Source: CAYGSN01 sp964352675 (GTDB lineage: Bacteria > Pseudomonadota > Alphaproteobacteria > Micavibrionales > Micavibrionaceae). Taken from it: 20,344 bases of DNA. The notes below the pieces were generated by a model, which saw only the letters and a list, made by a program, of their open reading frames with translations, searched no databases and had not been told where the DNA came from. The translations under genes and the position numbers were made by a program. Each line of letters begins with the position of its first letter. Position 1 is the first letter of the stretch. The DNA lies in NCBI GenBank assembly GCA_964352675.1, contig CAYGSN010000035.1, positions 1 through 20,344 of the forward strand, read 5' to 3'. This document shows, one piece after another, positions 1 through 7,856 of the stretch.

Positions 1-775
1 CCTTCGGCAAGGTAGAGAGCAAGCTCTCCGACAATTTCGGCATCAAATCAATCCCGACCAGATCGATCAGGCCAAACACGCCGGTTTTGGGAATGCCAAC
101 GGGCTTGGACATCACCGCATCGGCAACTTCAATCGACACGCCCTGCTTAATCGCTTCATTCACCCCGGCGGTCAGCCAGAACACTCCCAAGCGGTTGGCG
201 ATAAAGCCCGGTGTGTCGTTACACATGACCACGCCTTTACCGAGTTTGACATCGCAAATTTCGTGGATCGTTTCGGCAGCTTTTTTATCCGTATCCTTGC
301 CCACAACCAGCTCCAGCAAACGCATATAGCGCGGCGGGTTAAAGAAATGCGTGATCATGAAATCCTTGGCAAAGTCTTTGGGCTGACCTTCCACGAGCTT
401 ATGCAGCGGAATGGTGGAGGTATTGGAAGATACAATCGAGCCCTTCTTGCGCGATTTTTGGATTTTCGCGTAAGTCGCATGTTTGATTTCCAGCTTTTCC
501 ACCACGACCTCGATAATCCAGTCGCAATCGCCGATCATATCGATGTCATCATCAATCGTGCCAGTGGTGATCAGCTTCGCATTGGATTTGCGCATGAACG
601 GCGCCGGATCGGTTTTAAGCATTTTCTCCACCGCCTCGGCCGCCAGATCCTTGCCTTCGACCTTAATGTCCAGCAAGACAACCGGAAGACCCGCATTGGT
701 CAGCTGCGCGGCAATGCCGGAGCCCATAACACCAGAGCCGATCACGGCAACTTTTTTGATACTGTTCATGCTCAT
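1..775 (-). CDS. 3-hydroxyacyl-CoA dehydrogenase (FadN/FadB type), N-terminal 258 residues, cut by window edge
   Basis: This enzyme oxidises (S)-3-hydroxyacyl-CoA to 3-ketoacyl-CoA with NAD+ in cytoplasmic beta-oxidation. The visible part shows a Rossmann GSGVMGSG loop (G13, G15, G18), the stretch IVSSNTS, and THFFNPPRYM with the probable catalytic His143, followed by KGVVMCNDTPGFIANR. The long link after the NAD domain and the phrase FGLIDLVGID resemble the roughly 780-residue FadN-like fusions that carry an enoyl-CoA hydratase domain. That C-terminal part lies outside the window, so the fusion is inferred. The start at 775 (MSMNSIKK) is supported by AGAGG 7 nt upstream, and the ATG overlaps the preceding stop as ATGA, so translation is probably coupled. 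It is the last visible gene of a thiolase operon. A plain 3-hydroxybutyryl-CoA dehydrogenase is the main alternative. Confidence 0.88.
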   Translation of the reverse strand, partial: MSMNSIKKVAVIGSGVMGSGIAAQLTNAGLPVVLLDIKVEGKDLAAEAVEKMLKTDPAPFMRKSNAKLITTGTIDDDIDMIGDCDWIIEVVVEKLEIKHATYAKIQKSRKKGSIVSSNTSTIPLHKLVEGQPKDFAKDFMITHFFNPPRYMRLLELVVGKDTDKKAAETIHEICDVKLGKGVVMCNDTPGFIANRLGVFWLTAGVNEAIKQGVSIEVADAVMSKPVGIPKTGVFGLIDLVGIDLMPKLSESLLSTLPK

Positions 776-1032
776 GATGAGACCTCTTTTTTGTAGAGTG
801 TTTTAATCCAGATTAACTTCATATAGCGCAGCCCAAGCGTAGATAGCAGATAGGCCAGCATCGGTACAACGGCATGCAGCCAGGCTTTCTCGACCTTTAG
901 ATAGTTGAGATACGCTCCGATAATCACATAGGTGCCCAGAGCGATAATGATCCGCCGCGTCCAGCTGGTTTCCCAAGCCTTGTCAGATTCGACGCGAGCG
1001 TTGCGTTCCTGTATGGAAGCAACATCGCTCAT
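772..1032 (-). CDS. Small two-helix membrane protein (2TM) inside a beta-oxidation operon
   Basis: This is an 86-residue protein of unknown function. The N-terminal third is charged and soluble (IQERNARVESDKAWETSWTR). Two hydrophobic segments follow, at about residues 28-45 and 50-68, and the tail is basic (KLIWIKTLYKKE). This suggests an inner-membrane hairpin with a cytoplasmic N-terminal helix. Its ATG shares one base with the thiolase stop (TAATG), and its TGA overlaps the dehydrogenase ATG (ATGA). It is therefore translated from the same message and probably in step with both enzymes. An in-frame extension upstream to 1080 lies inside the thiolase gene and was not used. The N-terminal ERN-R-E-DKAWE-S-TR pattern looks like that of uncharacterised 2TM-domain proteins, but I cannot confirm the family. 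A role in tethering the enzymes to the membrane is speculation from context. Confidence 0.82.
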   Translation of the reverse strand: MSDVASIQERNARVESDKAWETSWTRRIIIALGTYVIIGAYLNYLKVEKAWLHAVVPMLAYLLSTLGLRYMKLIWIKTLYKKEVSS

Positions 1033-2159
1033 TATATCTTCTCCAACACAGTCGCCACGCCTTGGCCGCCGCCGATACACATGGTGGCGAGTGCATATTT
1101 CTTGCCCTCGCGTTTGAGCAGACTGGCGGCTTTGCCGGTGATGCGGGCGCCCGAGGTGCCGAGAGGGTGGCCCAGAGCGATGGCGCCGCCATCAAGATTT
1201 ACTTTACTTACATCCGCGCCGAGCTCCTTGAGCACGGAAAGCCCTTGTGCGGCGAAGGCCTCGTTCAATTCGATAATGTCAATATCGGCGAGGGTTAGCC
1301 CTGCGCGTTCCAAAGCTTTTTTGGTTGCCGGGACCGGGCCGATGCCCATGATTTCAGCCGCGCATCCGGCGGTGGAAATGGATTTAATGCGGGCAATTTT
1401 GGGGAGTTTGTGCTTATCCGCATATTCCTCTGAACAAACCAGAACGGCGGCAGAGCCATCCGTCAACGGTGAAGAGGTCGCAGCCGTGACCGTACCGTCT
1501 TTATCGAAGGCCGGGCTCATCGTGGCGAGTTTTTCTACATTGGAATCCGGGCGGATGGTGCCGTCGGTTTTGACATCACCGATGGGCACAATTTCATCAT
1601 CGAACTTGCCGCTTTCTGCTGCCGCCGCCGCCTTATGATGCGAGCTGACGGCGAATTCTTCCTGCGCCTCACGGCTGATCTCATATTTATTGGCCAGATT
1701 TTCGGCTGTTTCGCCCATAGAGATATAAGCTTGCGGATATTTCTCGAACAAAGCCGGGTTGGGCATAGGATTAAAGCCACCCATGGGAATACGGCTCATC
1801 GATTCGACTCCGGCACAGATAAACACCTCACCAGCGCCTGCATTGATGGCACCCACAGCCATATGAATGGCAGTCATGGAGGAGCCGCAAAATCGGTTTA
1901 CGGTCGCGCCAGCCACGCTCACTGGCAATCCGGCATGCTGGGCTACCAGTTTGGCAATGTTAAAGCCCTGCTCGGCCTCCGGGAAGGCACAGCCCATGAT
2001 GAGGTCTTCGATATCATCCGTGTTTACCCCCGTCTCAGCCACCAGAGCCTTTACGACCTCGGTGGCCATATCATCCGGGCGGACCTTCGCCAGTTCGCCC
2101 TTATTCGCGAAATGCATGGGGGAGCGTTTGAAACCACAGATAACGACAGATTTTTGCAT
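1032..2159 (-). CDS. fadA: Acetyl-CoA C-acyltransferase (3-ketoacyl-CoA thiolase)
   Basis: The enzyme cleaves 3-ketoacyl-CoA with CoA to give acetyl-CoA and a shortened acyl-CoA, the last step of beta-oxidation. It has 375 residues, slightly short of the usual 385-400. All thiolase signatures are present: nucleophile Cys91 in NRFCGSSM, NEAFA at 299-303, His331 in GGAIALGHPLGTSGAR, and the second catalytic Cys361 in CIGGGQG. The start at 2159 has GGAGG 8 nt upstream. It is the first gene of an operon with a two-helix membrane protein and a 3-hydroxyacyl-CoA dehydrogenase, which favours a degradative rather than a biosynthetic thiolase. The order matches the fadN-fadA pairing known in Bacillus, but with an extra gene inserted. 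Substrate chain length cannot be read from the sequence. Confidence 0.93.
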   Translation of the reverse strand: MQKSVVICGFKRSPMHFANKGELAKVRPDDMATEVVKALVAETGVNTDDIEDLIMGCAFPEAEQGFNIAKLVAQHAGLPVSVAGATVNRFCGSSMTAIHMAVGAINAGAGEVFICAGVESMSRIPMGGFNPMPNPALFEKYPQAYISMGETAENLANKYEISREAQEEFAVSSHHKAAAAAESGKFDDEIVPIGDVKTDGTIRPDSNVEKLATMSPAFDKDGTVTAATSSPLTDGSAAVLVCSEEYADKHKLPKIARIKSISTAGCAAEIMGIGPVPATKKALERAGLTLADIDIIELNEAFAAQGLSVLKELGADVSKVNLDGGAIALGHPLGTSGARITGKAASLLKREGKKYALATMCIGGGQGVATVLEKI

Positions 2160-2245
2160 AGAAGGAGCCTCCGGTTTTCGTCAAAAATTTGAGTTAGTTT
2201 ACAATGATATAGAGCGGGGGTCTATGTGTTTCCATCGCATTCTTT

Positions 2246-2274
2246 TTGACTTACGTAAATTATAACCCTATAAG
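2246..2274 (+). promoter_or_regulatory. Sigma-70-type promoter directly before the 2281 gene
   Basis: TTGACT (2246-2251) and TATAAG (2269-2274) are separated by exactly 17 nt, a near-consensus housekeeping promoter. The expected transcription start, 6-8 nt after the -10 box, coincides with the ATG at 2281, so the mRNA may be leaderless. The spacer contains the 8-bp palindrome TTACGTAA (2251-2258), a possible operator. Confidence 0.6.
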
Positions 2275-2280
2275 AGGCGG

Positions 2281-2982
2281 ATGTTTTTTAAACTGTGCCA
2301 AAAATTCGAAAAGACGCTGGAACGGAAATCGCCGCTCACCCTCACCTTTGCCGCAGCATCAGGGGCGGCGGTGGCGATTTACACAGGACTGCATTTTGAG
2401 TATTTACAGCCCCTTATCGCGAATACGGGCGGCGCCTTAAGCGGCGCATGTGTCATCATAAGGCAGACCGGCTTCAAAAAAGCCGACAACATGAAGAAGC
2501 TTAATATCGCTAAAAGTGCGGGCGCCTTAACCCAATATGCGCTTGGCGGTTTTATCCCCGCCCTGGCGATCATCTTTACAGATATGGCCCTTAACAACAT
2601 TCACTTACGCAAGAAATTTGAAACAGCGGCGAGCAAAATCAAAATCAGCTTGGCCGGGGCCGGAATTGTCACGGCCGCCTCTATACCGTCAATTGTGATG
2701 GCGTTTAACAATGAAGCCCTGCCGATATCTCAAAGGATTTTGAGCGCAGGGCTTCAGGCCCTGCCGATGACGGCCAATTATTGCGGCATTGCCGCAGCAG
2801 CCGCGCATGAGGCCAAAAACCACAGATTGCTTATGGGGGCCGGGGGATTGCTAAGCGTCATCTTCGATATTGGCTCTCAATCTTACGGCATGCTGGTGTC
2901 CAGTGTCGGCTCCACCGTCTCAACCGGAATCGGCTGGTGGAAACATGATCGCCAACCAAAACAAACCCCTGTACCGGCCTGA
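2281..2982 (+). CDS. Hypothetical multi-spanning membrane protein
   Basis: This is a 233-residue protein I do not recognise. It has about six hydrophobic segments (roughly residues 18-38, 44-62, 78-105, 120-142, 150-178 and 182-205), rich in Ala and Gly. The termini are short and charged, and the tail ends KHDRQPKQTPVPA. The topology and size recall YgjV-like six-helix inner-membrane proteins, but no diagnostic motif supports that. The ATG at 2281 follows a near-consensus promoter by 6 nt. AGAGG lies only 3 nt before it, too close for normal ribosome binding, so leaderless initiation is likely unless the true start is further in (the next Met is near residue 70). It is transcribed away from the thiolase operon and has its own promoter, so its function is not suggested by its neighbours. 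Confidence 0.75.
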   Translation: MFFKLCQKFEKTLERKSPLTLTFAAASGAAVAIYTGLHFEYLQPLIANTGGALSGACVIIRQTGFKKADNMKKLNIAKSAGALTQYALGGFIPALAIIFTDMALNNIHLRKKFETAASKIKISLAGAGIVTAASIPSIVMAFNNEALPISQRILSAGLQALPMTANYCGIAAAAAHEAKNHRLLMGAGGLLSVIFDIGSQSYGMLVSSVGSTVSTGIGWWKHDRQPKQTPVPA

Positions 2983-3067
2983 TTGTTGTTTATCGTTGAC
3001 TTGAGTCTAAAAATTCGGCAATCAGACACAAGGAATAATCTTTGAAAGTTACAGAGGAGCAACAGTG

Positions 3068-3535
3068 ATGAGTACAGCCGCCGATGTTAGAGGACTGAAA
3101 CGCGTTTGCGTCAGCTGCGGGATACGATTTTATGATATGAACAAACGCCCCATCGTTTGCCCGTCCTGCGATACGGAATTCACAGGAGAAATCAAGCTTA
3201 AAGCCCGCCGTGGCCGTGTCGCCGCTGCCGATACGGAAGCGGAAGGAAAAGTCAGCAAGAAAGCCGTTAAAGAGGTGATTGTGGATGACGATGATGATCT
3301 CGATGATGAAGATGGCGCAGAGATCGTGAGCCTGGAAGACGCGGAAGAAGTCGATGATGATGATCTCGATGATGATGACGCTCCCGATCTGGACTTGGAT
3401 GACAGCTCCCTGGATGATCTCGAAGTGGATGACATTGATGATGATCTGGACGATCTGGATGAAGATCTGGATGAAGATCTGGACGTTGATGACGAGGACA
3501 ATACCGTAGAAGACGGTAAAGGTAAGAAAAAATAA
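3068..3535 (+). CDS. TIGR02300 family protein: zinc ribbon with long acidic tail
   Basis: This is a 155-residue cytoplasmic protein of an alphaproteobacterial family with no assigned function. The N-terminal 40 residues carry a zinc-ribbon-like pair of knuckles (Cys14, Cys17, Cys31, Cys34) around FYDMNKRPIVCPSC, the family hallmark. From about residue 70 the chain is almost entirely Asp, Glu and Leu, in repeats such as DDLDEDLDED, and it ends in a basic GKGKKK patch. The DNA matches: GATCTGGATGAA occurs twice in perfect tandem at 3452-3475, among many imperfect copies. The ATG at 3068 has AGAGGAG 8 nt upstream. An adjacent GTG at 3065 is a less well spaced alternative. A -35-like TTGACT stands at 2996, but I see no convincing -10. 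prmA follows 14 nt after the stop, so the two are probably co-transcribed. Confidence 0.88.
   Translation: MSTAADVRGLKRVCVSCGIRFYDMNKRPIVCPSCDTEFTGEIKLKARRGRVAAADTEAEGKVSKKAVKEVIVDDDDDLDDEDGAEIVSLEDAEEVDDDDLDDDDAPDLDLDDSSLDDLEVDDIDDDLDDLDEDLDEDLDVDDEDNTVEDGKGKKK
3452..3475 (+). repeat. Perfect tandem 12-mer inside the acidic-tail coding region
   Basis: GATCTGGATGAA is repeated head to tail at 3452-3463 and 3464-3475, with a partial third copy (GATCTGGA) at 3476-3483. Degenerate GATGAT/GATCTGGAT units extend over about 3280-3500. The repeat encodes DLDE units, so copy number can change by slippage without a frameshift. Confidence 0.85.
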
Positions 3536-3549
3536 CCAAAGCCAAAATA

Positions 3550-4491
3550 TTGTTCTGCGCCCGCATAGAGCTTGATTCGTCTTTTTCTGAAGAGCAAATA
3601 TCGCGTTTACGCCCTGTGCAGGAGGGGCTGGAGGTTGGCCATCTTGCGTTTTCCGCCCTGCGCCGGGAGAATAACGACCGCTCTCCCTGGGTTCTGGAGT
3701 GGATTTTTGAAACAGAGCCGAACACGGATATTCTGGGAGATATTTTATCCCGCACCCTGGAGTCCCGGTCCGTCCCCCTTTGCACAACAACCCGGTTTTC
3801 AGTCGAGAAAATCCCGGATGACATTGATTGGCTGGAACACAGCTACAAGCAATTTCCCGCTTTTAATGTCGGATCATTTTTTATCTATGGTAGCCACTAT
3901 GAAGGGAATATTCCGGAGGATCAACTTCCGCTGCAAATCGATGCCGCAACGGCTTTTGGATCGGGCGAGCACGGAACAACCTCAGGATGCCTGTTGGCTA
4001 TGGAAGATTTAAAGACTACAGGCGTATGCCCCTGGAACGTGCTGGATATGGGCACAGGATCCGGCATCCTTGCCATTGCGGCATGGAAGCTTTGGAAAAC
4101 GCCGATCCTGGCGGTGGATAATGATCCCGAATCCATCCGCGTGACCGAACGGCATCTGCAGGCCAATGGCGTTACGCAGGCCCCCGGCGCGGTTTCAACA
4201 CTGGTCAATGAAGGGTTTGCAGGCGATGCCGTGCAGAAAAAAGGGCCGTTTGAATTGATCACCGCGAATATTCTGGCCGGACCGCTGATGGATATGGCGC
4301 AGGATCTATGCGCCGCGCTGGATGCAAACGGCTTTGCGATTTTATCCGGGATTTTGAATGAGCAGGCACAAAAAGTTCGGGCGGCTTATGAGGCGCAGGG
4401 GCTAGTCTTTGTCAAAGAGTATGAGATTGGGGAATGGTCAACGCTGGTGCTGCAAAGCTGTGATAATCAACGCGCCTCTGACAACATGTGA
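3550..4491 (+). CDS. prmA: Ribosomal protein L11 methyltransferase PrmA
   Basis: PrmA uses S-adenosylmethionine to trimethylate ribosomal protein L11 in the cytoplasm. The 313-residue product has a divergent N-terminal substrate-recognition half and a C-terminal Rossmann methyltransferase. In the latter, NVLDMGTGSGILAIAAWKLW is SAM motif I and LITANILAGPLMDMA is the PrmA-type N-I-L-A-x-P-L motif. DAATAFGSGEHGTT just before the fold is also diagnostic of PrmA. Stop codons just upstream limit the frame, and the first usable start is TTG at 3550, with no recognisable ribosome-binding site. Initiation may depend on coupling to the upstream TIGR02300 gene, or the start may lie a little downstream. 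The 3' end converges on glmS with 35 nt between the stops. No clear terminator is visible there. Confidence 0.9.
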   Translation: MFCARIELDSSFSEEQISRLRPVQEGLEVGHLAFSALRRENNDRSPWVLEWIFETEPNTDILGDILSRTLESRSVPLCTTTRFSVEKIPDDIDWLEHSYKQFPAFNVGSFFIYGSHYEGNIPEDQLPLQIDAATAFGSGEHGTTSGCLLAMEDLKTTGVCPWNVLDMGTGSGILAIAAWKLWKTPILAVDNDPESIRVTERHLQANGVTQAPGAVSTLVNEGFAGDAVQKKGPFELITANILAGPLMDMAQDLCAALDANGFAILSGILNEQAQKVRAAYEAQGLVFVKEYEIGEWSTLVLQSCDNQRASDNM

Positions 4492-4526
4492 TGGTCAACA
4501 CGGGCTGCCCATGAAAATATGCTGCA

Positions 4527-6356
4527 TTATTCTACTGTAACTGATTTGGCCAAATTGCGCGGCTGGTCTACATCCGTGCCTTTTAGTACGGCAACGTGAT
4601 AGGCCAGAAGCTGCACTGGAATTGAATAGGCAATCGGCGCAACAAAAGGATGAACTTCGCCTAGAACCACACTCCAGGTGCTCTGCTTTCTAAGCGCATT
4701 GGCGCCGAGCTTGTCCGAGATCAAAAACACCTTGCCACCACGCGCAACGGTTTCCTGAATATTCGATGCGGTTTTTTCAAATAAGGGATCATTGCCCGGC
4801 GCAACAACAACAACCGGCACATTTTCATCGATCAGCGCGATCGGGCCGTGTTTCATTTCTCCCGCCGCATATCCTTCGGCATGGATATAGGAAATTTCCT
4901 TGAGCTTGAGCGCACCTTCCAGTGCGATCGGATAGAGGCTGCCGCGCCCCAAATATAAAACATCGCGCGCCTTGGCCACATCTCTCGCAACCTCCAGAAT
5001 AGCCGCATCATGCTGCAATATATCCGCAGCAATTTTTGGCACATGGCGGAGCGCCTCGGCGAGGTTGTGCTCGCGCTCCTGATCAATAGCACCGCGTACC
5101 CGCCCCGCAGCAAGCGCAAGACAGGCCAGCGTGGTGAGCTGGGTGGTGAAGGCTTTGGTTGAGGCTACACCGATTTCAGGACCGGCCAGCGTGTGCAGCA
5201 CAAAATCGCTTTCGCGCTCAATCGTGCTTTCAATCGTGTTGACAATGGAGAGGACTTTGCTGCCCTCCCGCTTCGCATAACGCATGCCTTCCAGCGTATC
5301 AAGCGTTTCACCGGATTGCGATACAACAATCGTCAGGTTGCCTTCCGGAATCGGCGCTTCGCGGTAGCGGAATTCAGAGGCAACATCAATTTCGCACGGA
5401 ATGCGCACAATTTGTTCAAACCAGTATTTTGCAACCGTGCAGGCATAAAAGGCTGTGCCGCAGGCCACCAATGTCAGACGTGATGCATTTTTCAACGCCT
5501 CAGATATATCCTCCGGGATTGAGATATGTCCTGTCGAAGGGTGCACAAAAGAAGTCAGCGTATCGCCGATCACTTCGGGCTGTTCGTAAATTTCCTTGAG
5601 CATGAAATGCGCGTATTCGCCCTTGCCCGTTTGCGCACCGGATTGCGCCGTGGTTCTAATTTCACGTTCCACGGGCTGGTTGTCATTGATGTAGACATCC
5701 GCACCGGTGCGGGTGACGCGCACGCGGTCCCCATCCTGCAGAAAACAAATATTCTTGGTCAGCGGCGCCAATGCGTAAGAATCGCTGGCGACGAACATTT
5801 CGCCCTCACCATAGCCAACAGCCAGCGGCGTACCCTGACGGCAGCCAATCATCAAATCATGTTCTCCCGCAAAAATCATCACCAGAGCATAAGCACCTTC
5901 CAGTCGGTCAAACGTTGCATTCGCAGCCTCTTGGGGGCCCATCCCCTGTTTCAGGTAGTGTGAAACCAGATGCACAATCACTTCGGTATCCGTGTCACTT
6001 GTGAAGCGGTATTGCGCCTGCTCCATCTCTTCTTTGAGCGCAGCAAAATTCTCAATAATGCCGTTATGTACCACCGCAACATGGTCATTTGCATGCGGGT
6101 GCGCATTGCGCTCCACCGGAAGGCCGTGCGTGGCCCAGCGCGTATGGCCGATCCCGGCCGTGCCCGGAAGCGGGTTGGCGCTCAACAGTTTTTCAAGATT
6201 GGAAAGCTTACCTTCGGAGCGGCGGCGGGTGATTGAGCCGTTTTGCAGCGTGGCTATCCCGGCCGAATCATAGCCGCGATATTCCAGCCGTTTCAACCCT
6301 TCCAGCAGGAGGGGGGCCGCTTCTTTTTCACTCAGTATGCCTATAATGCCGCACAT
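4527..6356 (-). CDS. glmS: Glutamine-fructose-6-phosphate aminotransferase (isomerising)
   Basis: GlmS makes glucosamine-6-phosphate from fructose-6-phosphate and glutamine, the entry step to UDP-GlcNAc for peptidoglycan and lipid A. The 609-residue length is normal. Cys2 after the initiator Met (MCGIIGI) is the glutaminase nucleophile, and HTRWATHG and NAHPH complete the N-terminal glutamine-binding site. Two SIS sugar-isomerase domains follow (ACGTAFYACTVAKYWFEQ and VSQSGETLDTLEG in the first). The C-terminus QPRNLAKSVTVE is the family signature, with Lys604. It lies 67 nt downstream of glmU on the same strand, so the two are probably one transcript. No glmS ribozyme is expected or seen. 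The Shine-Dalgarno match before 6356 is weak (AAAGA, very close to the ATG). Confidence 0.97.
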   Translation of the reverse strand: MCGIIGILSEKEAAPLLLEGLKRLEYRGYDSAGIATLQNGSITRRRSEGKLSNLEKLLSANPLPGTAGIGHTRWATHGLPVERNAHPHANDHVAVVHNGIIENFAALKEEMEQAQYRFTSDTDTEVIVHLVSHYLKQGMGPQEAANATFDRLEGAYALVMIFAGEHDLMIGCRQGTPLAVGYGEGEMFVASDSYALAPLTKNICFLQDGDRVRVTRTGADVYINDNQPVEREIRTTAQSGAQTGKGEYAHFMLKEIYEQPEVIGDTLTSFVHPSTGHISIPEDISEALKNASRLTLVACGTAFYACTVAKYWFEQIVRIPCEIDVASEFRYREAPIPEGNLTIVVSQSGETLDTLEGMRYAKREGSKVLSIVNTIESTIERESDFVLHTLAGPEIGVASTKAFTTQLTTLACLALAAGRVRGAIDQEREHNLAEALRHVPKIAADILQHDAAILEVARDVAKARDVLYLGRGSLYPIALEGALKLKEISYIHAEGYAAGEMKHGPIALIDENVPVVVVAPGNDPLFEKTASNIQETVARGGKVFLISDKLGANALRKQSTWSVVLGEVHPFVAPIAYSIPVQLLAYHVAVLKGTDVDQPRNLAKSVTVE

Positions 6357-6423
6357 TCTTTGAAATCTACCATGGCTCAGGGGAAAAACAAATCACATCA
6401 TGTTGCGCAGTGTTGCAATATTT

Positions 6424-7806
6424 TTAAGACGAACTCTTTTTCTTTTTCAGCTTTTTCGCAATCGCCGCTTTACGTTTACGGTATTCGGCCGCCCAGCCTT
6501 CGCGTACTTGGGCCACGTCCCGGGAAATGGACAGCGAATCAGCCGGAACATCTTTGGTAATCGTTGATCCGGCGGCGACAAACGCGCCGTTATCAATGGT
6601 CAGCGGCGCAACCAGATTCACGTTCGATCCCACCATTACGCCATCGCCGATGATGGTGCGGTGTTTTTCAAACCCGTCATAATTCACGGTAATTGCTCCG
6701 GCACTGAAATTCACATCATCGCCCATCGTGGTATCGCCGACATAGGACAGATGGTTAATTTTGCTGCGCGCCCCGACGGTTGATTTTTTGATCTCAACAA
6801 AATTGCCGATGCGCACTTCTTCACCGATTTCGCTGCCGGGGCGAATCCGTGCAAAAGGACCGATCTGCGCGCCCGCACCGATCTGCGCGCCCTCGATATG
6901 GCTGAAACCCTTGATCTTGGCGCCTGCTCCCACGTTTACGCCAGGCCCGAAAAACACATTCGGTTCGATCTGAACGCCAGGCGCAACACTTGTGTCGTGA
7001 TGAAAATACACACTGGCCGGGTCAGTCATATGAACCCCGTTTTCCATGTGCCGGAGCCTGAGGACATGCTGCGCAGCCTGCTGCATGTGCGCCAGCTCAA
7101 TCCATGTGTTACAGCCCTGCACCTCTTCGGGATTACCCGTTACGCAGGCCGCCACCTGTCCGCCCTGCGCCGTGATGATTTCCGGCAGTTGGGTGATATA
7201 GAATTCCTTTTGCGCGTTGTTGTCGGTAAGCTGCGCCGCCCAGTCGGGCAGTTGTTTGCCATCCACGCAAAAGGCCCCGGCATTGACCAGCGTGATTTTC
7301 TTTTCCGCCGCGCCGGCATCGCGTTCTTCGATGATTTTCTGCACAAAACCCTGCTTGTCGCAAACCAGACGGCCATAGCCGAACGGATCGTCCAGCTCCA
7401 TCCCCAACACCGCAAGGCCGGTCAGAAGGTCGTGCCCTCGCGCTTCAATCAAATTTTGCAGGGTCTCAAGACGGATCAGCGGCGCATCGCCCAGCAGGAT
7501 CAGCACATCGCCGTCAAACCCCTCCAACGCAGGCAAAGCCGTGCGTACCGCGCCACCCGTGCCGTTCCTGGTATCCTGCAGCATTGTCTGATGCGGCTTC
7601 ACCGCCGCCTCAAGGTCCTTCATGCCGGGGCCGACCACCACGATAATCTTCTCCGGCTCCAGTTTTTCCGCCGTCGCGATCAGCCAATTGATCATCGGCA
7701 GACCCGCCAGATTCTGCATCACCTTGGGCGTGTCGGACTTCATCCGCGTGCCTTTGCCCGCGGCGAGAATTACAATGGCCAGTGGTTTTTTATTCCTGCT
7801 TGTCAT
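6424..7806 (-). CDS. glmU: Bifunctional GlmU: N-acetylglucosamine-1-phosphate uridylyltransferase / glucosamine-1-phosphate acetyltransferase
   Basis: GlmU acetylates glucosamine-1-phosphate and then attaches UMP to give UDP-GlcNAc. The 460-residue length is close to the usual 450-460. The N-terminal uridylyltransferase domain starts with ILAAGKGTRMKSDTPKVM (residues 13-30) and has the metal-binding region LLGDAPLI. The C-terminal half is a left-handed beta-helix of hexapeptide repeats (about residues 250-430) containing GNFVEIKKSTVG, HLSYVGD and NYDG, the acetyltransferase active-site region. The tail is basic and Ser/Lys-rich (KKLKKKKSSS). The start MTSRNKK at 7806 has only a modest AAGAAG ribosome-binding site. 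It leads a glmU-glmS unit and is divergent from a TauE-type permease gene 66 nt away. Confidence 0.97.
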   Translation of the reverse strand: MTSRNKKPLAIVILAAGKGTRMKSDTPKVMQNLAGLPMINWLIATAEKLEPEKIIVVVGPGMKDLEAAVKPHQTMLQDTRNGTGGAVRTALPALEGFDGDVLILLGDAPLIRLETLQNLIEARGHDLLTGLAVLGMELDDPFGYGRLVCDKQGFVQKIIEERDAGAAEKKITLVNAGAFCVDGKQLPDWAAQLTDNNAQKEFYITQLPEIITAQGGQVAACVTGNPEEVQGCNTWIELAHMQQAAQHVLRLRHMENGVHMTDPASVYFHHDTSVAPGVQIEPNVFFGPGVNVGAGAKIKGFSHIEGAQIGAGAQIGPFARIRPGSEIGEEVRIGNFVEIKKSTVGARSKINHLSYVGDTTMGDDVNFSAGAITVNYDGFEKHRTIIGDGVMVGSNVNLVAPLTIDNGAFVAAGSTITKDVPADSLSISRDVAQVREGWAAEYRKRKAAIAKKLKKKKSSS

Positions 7807-7827
7807 CAGCTTCTTTTTTGTGTCAGT

Positions 7828-7856
7828 TTGAGCGATAGCGAATTTTACACTTTATA
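7828..7856 (+). promoter_or_regulatory. Promoter of the TauE/SafE gene, overlapping a possible glmU promoter
   Basis: TTGAGC (7828-7833), a 17-nt spacer and TTTATA (7851-7856) form a plausible plus-strand promoter. The start of transcription would be near 7863, ten or so nt before the ATG at 7873. On the opposite strand TTGATA and TATCGC, also 17 nt apart, occupy almost the same bases, so divergent glmU transcription may compete with it. That minus-strand match is weaker. Confidence 0.45.

Noticed and set aside
2990..3824. Long minus-strand frames opposite the TIGR02300 and prmA genes
   Set aside because: They are the antisense of the Asp/Leu repeats, which read as Ser/Arg- or Ile/His-rich low-complexity protein. 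The plus-strand products have recognisable families and the region near 3055 has a proper ribosome-binding site.
5193..5963. Plus-strand open frames within glmS
   Set aside because: Shadows of a confidently identified 609-residue enzyme on the other strand.
6357..6423. Possible glmS ribozyme or riboswitch between glmU and glmS
   Set aside because: Only 67 nt are available, no matching fold is seen, and the ribozyme belongs to Gram-positive bacteria.
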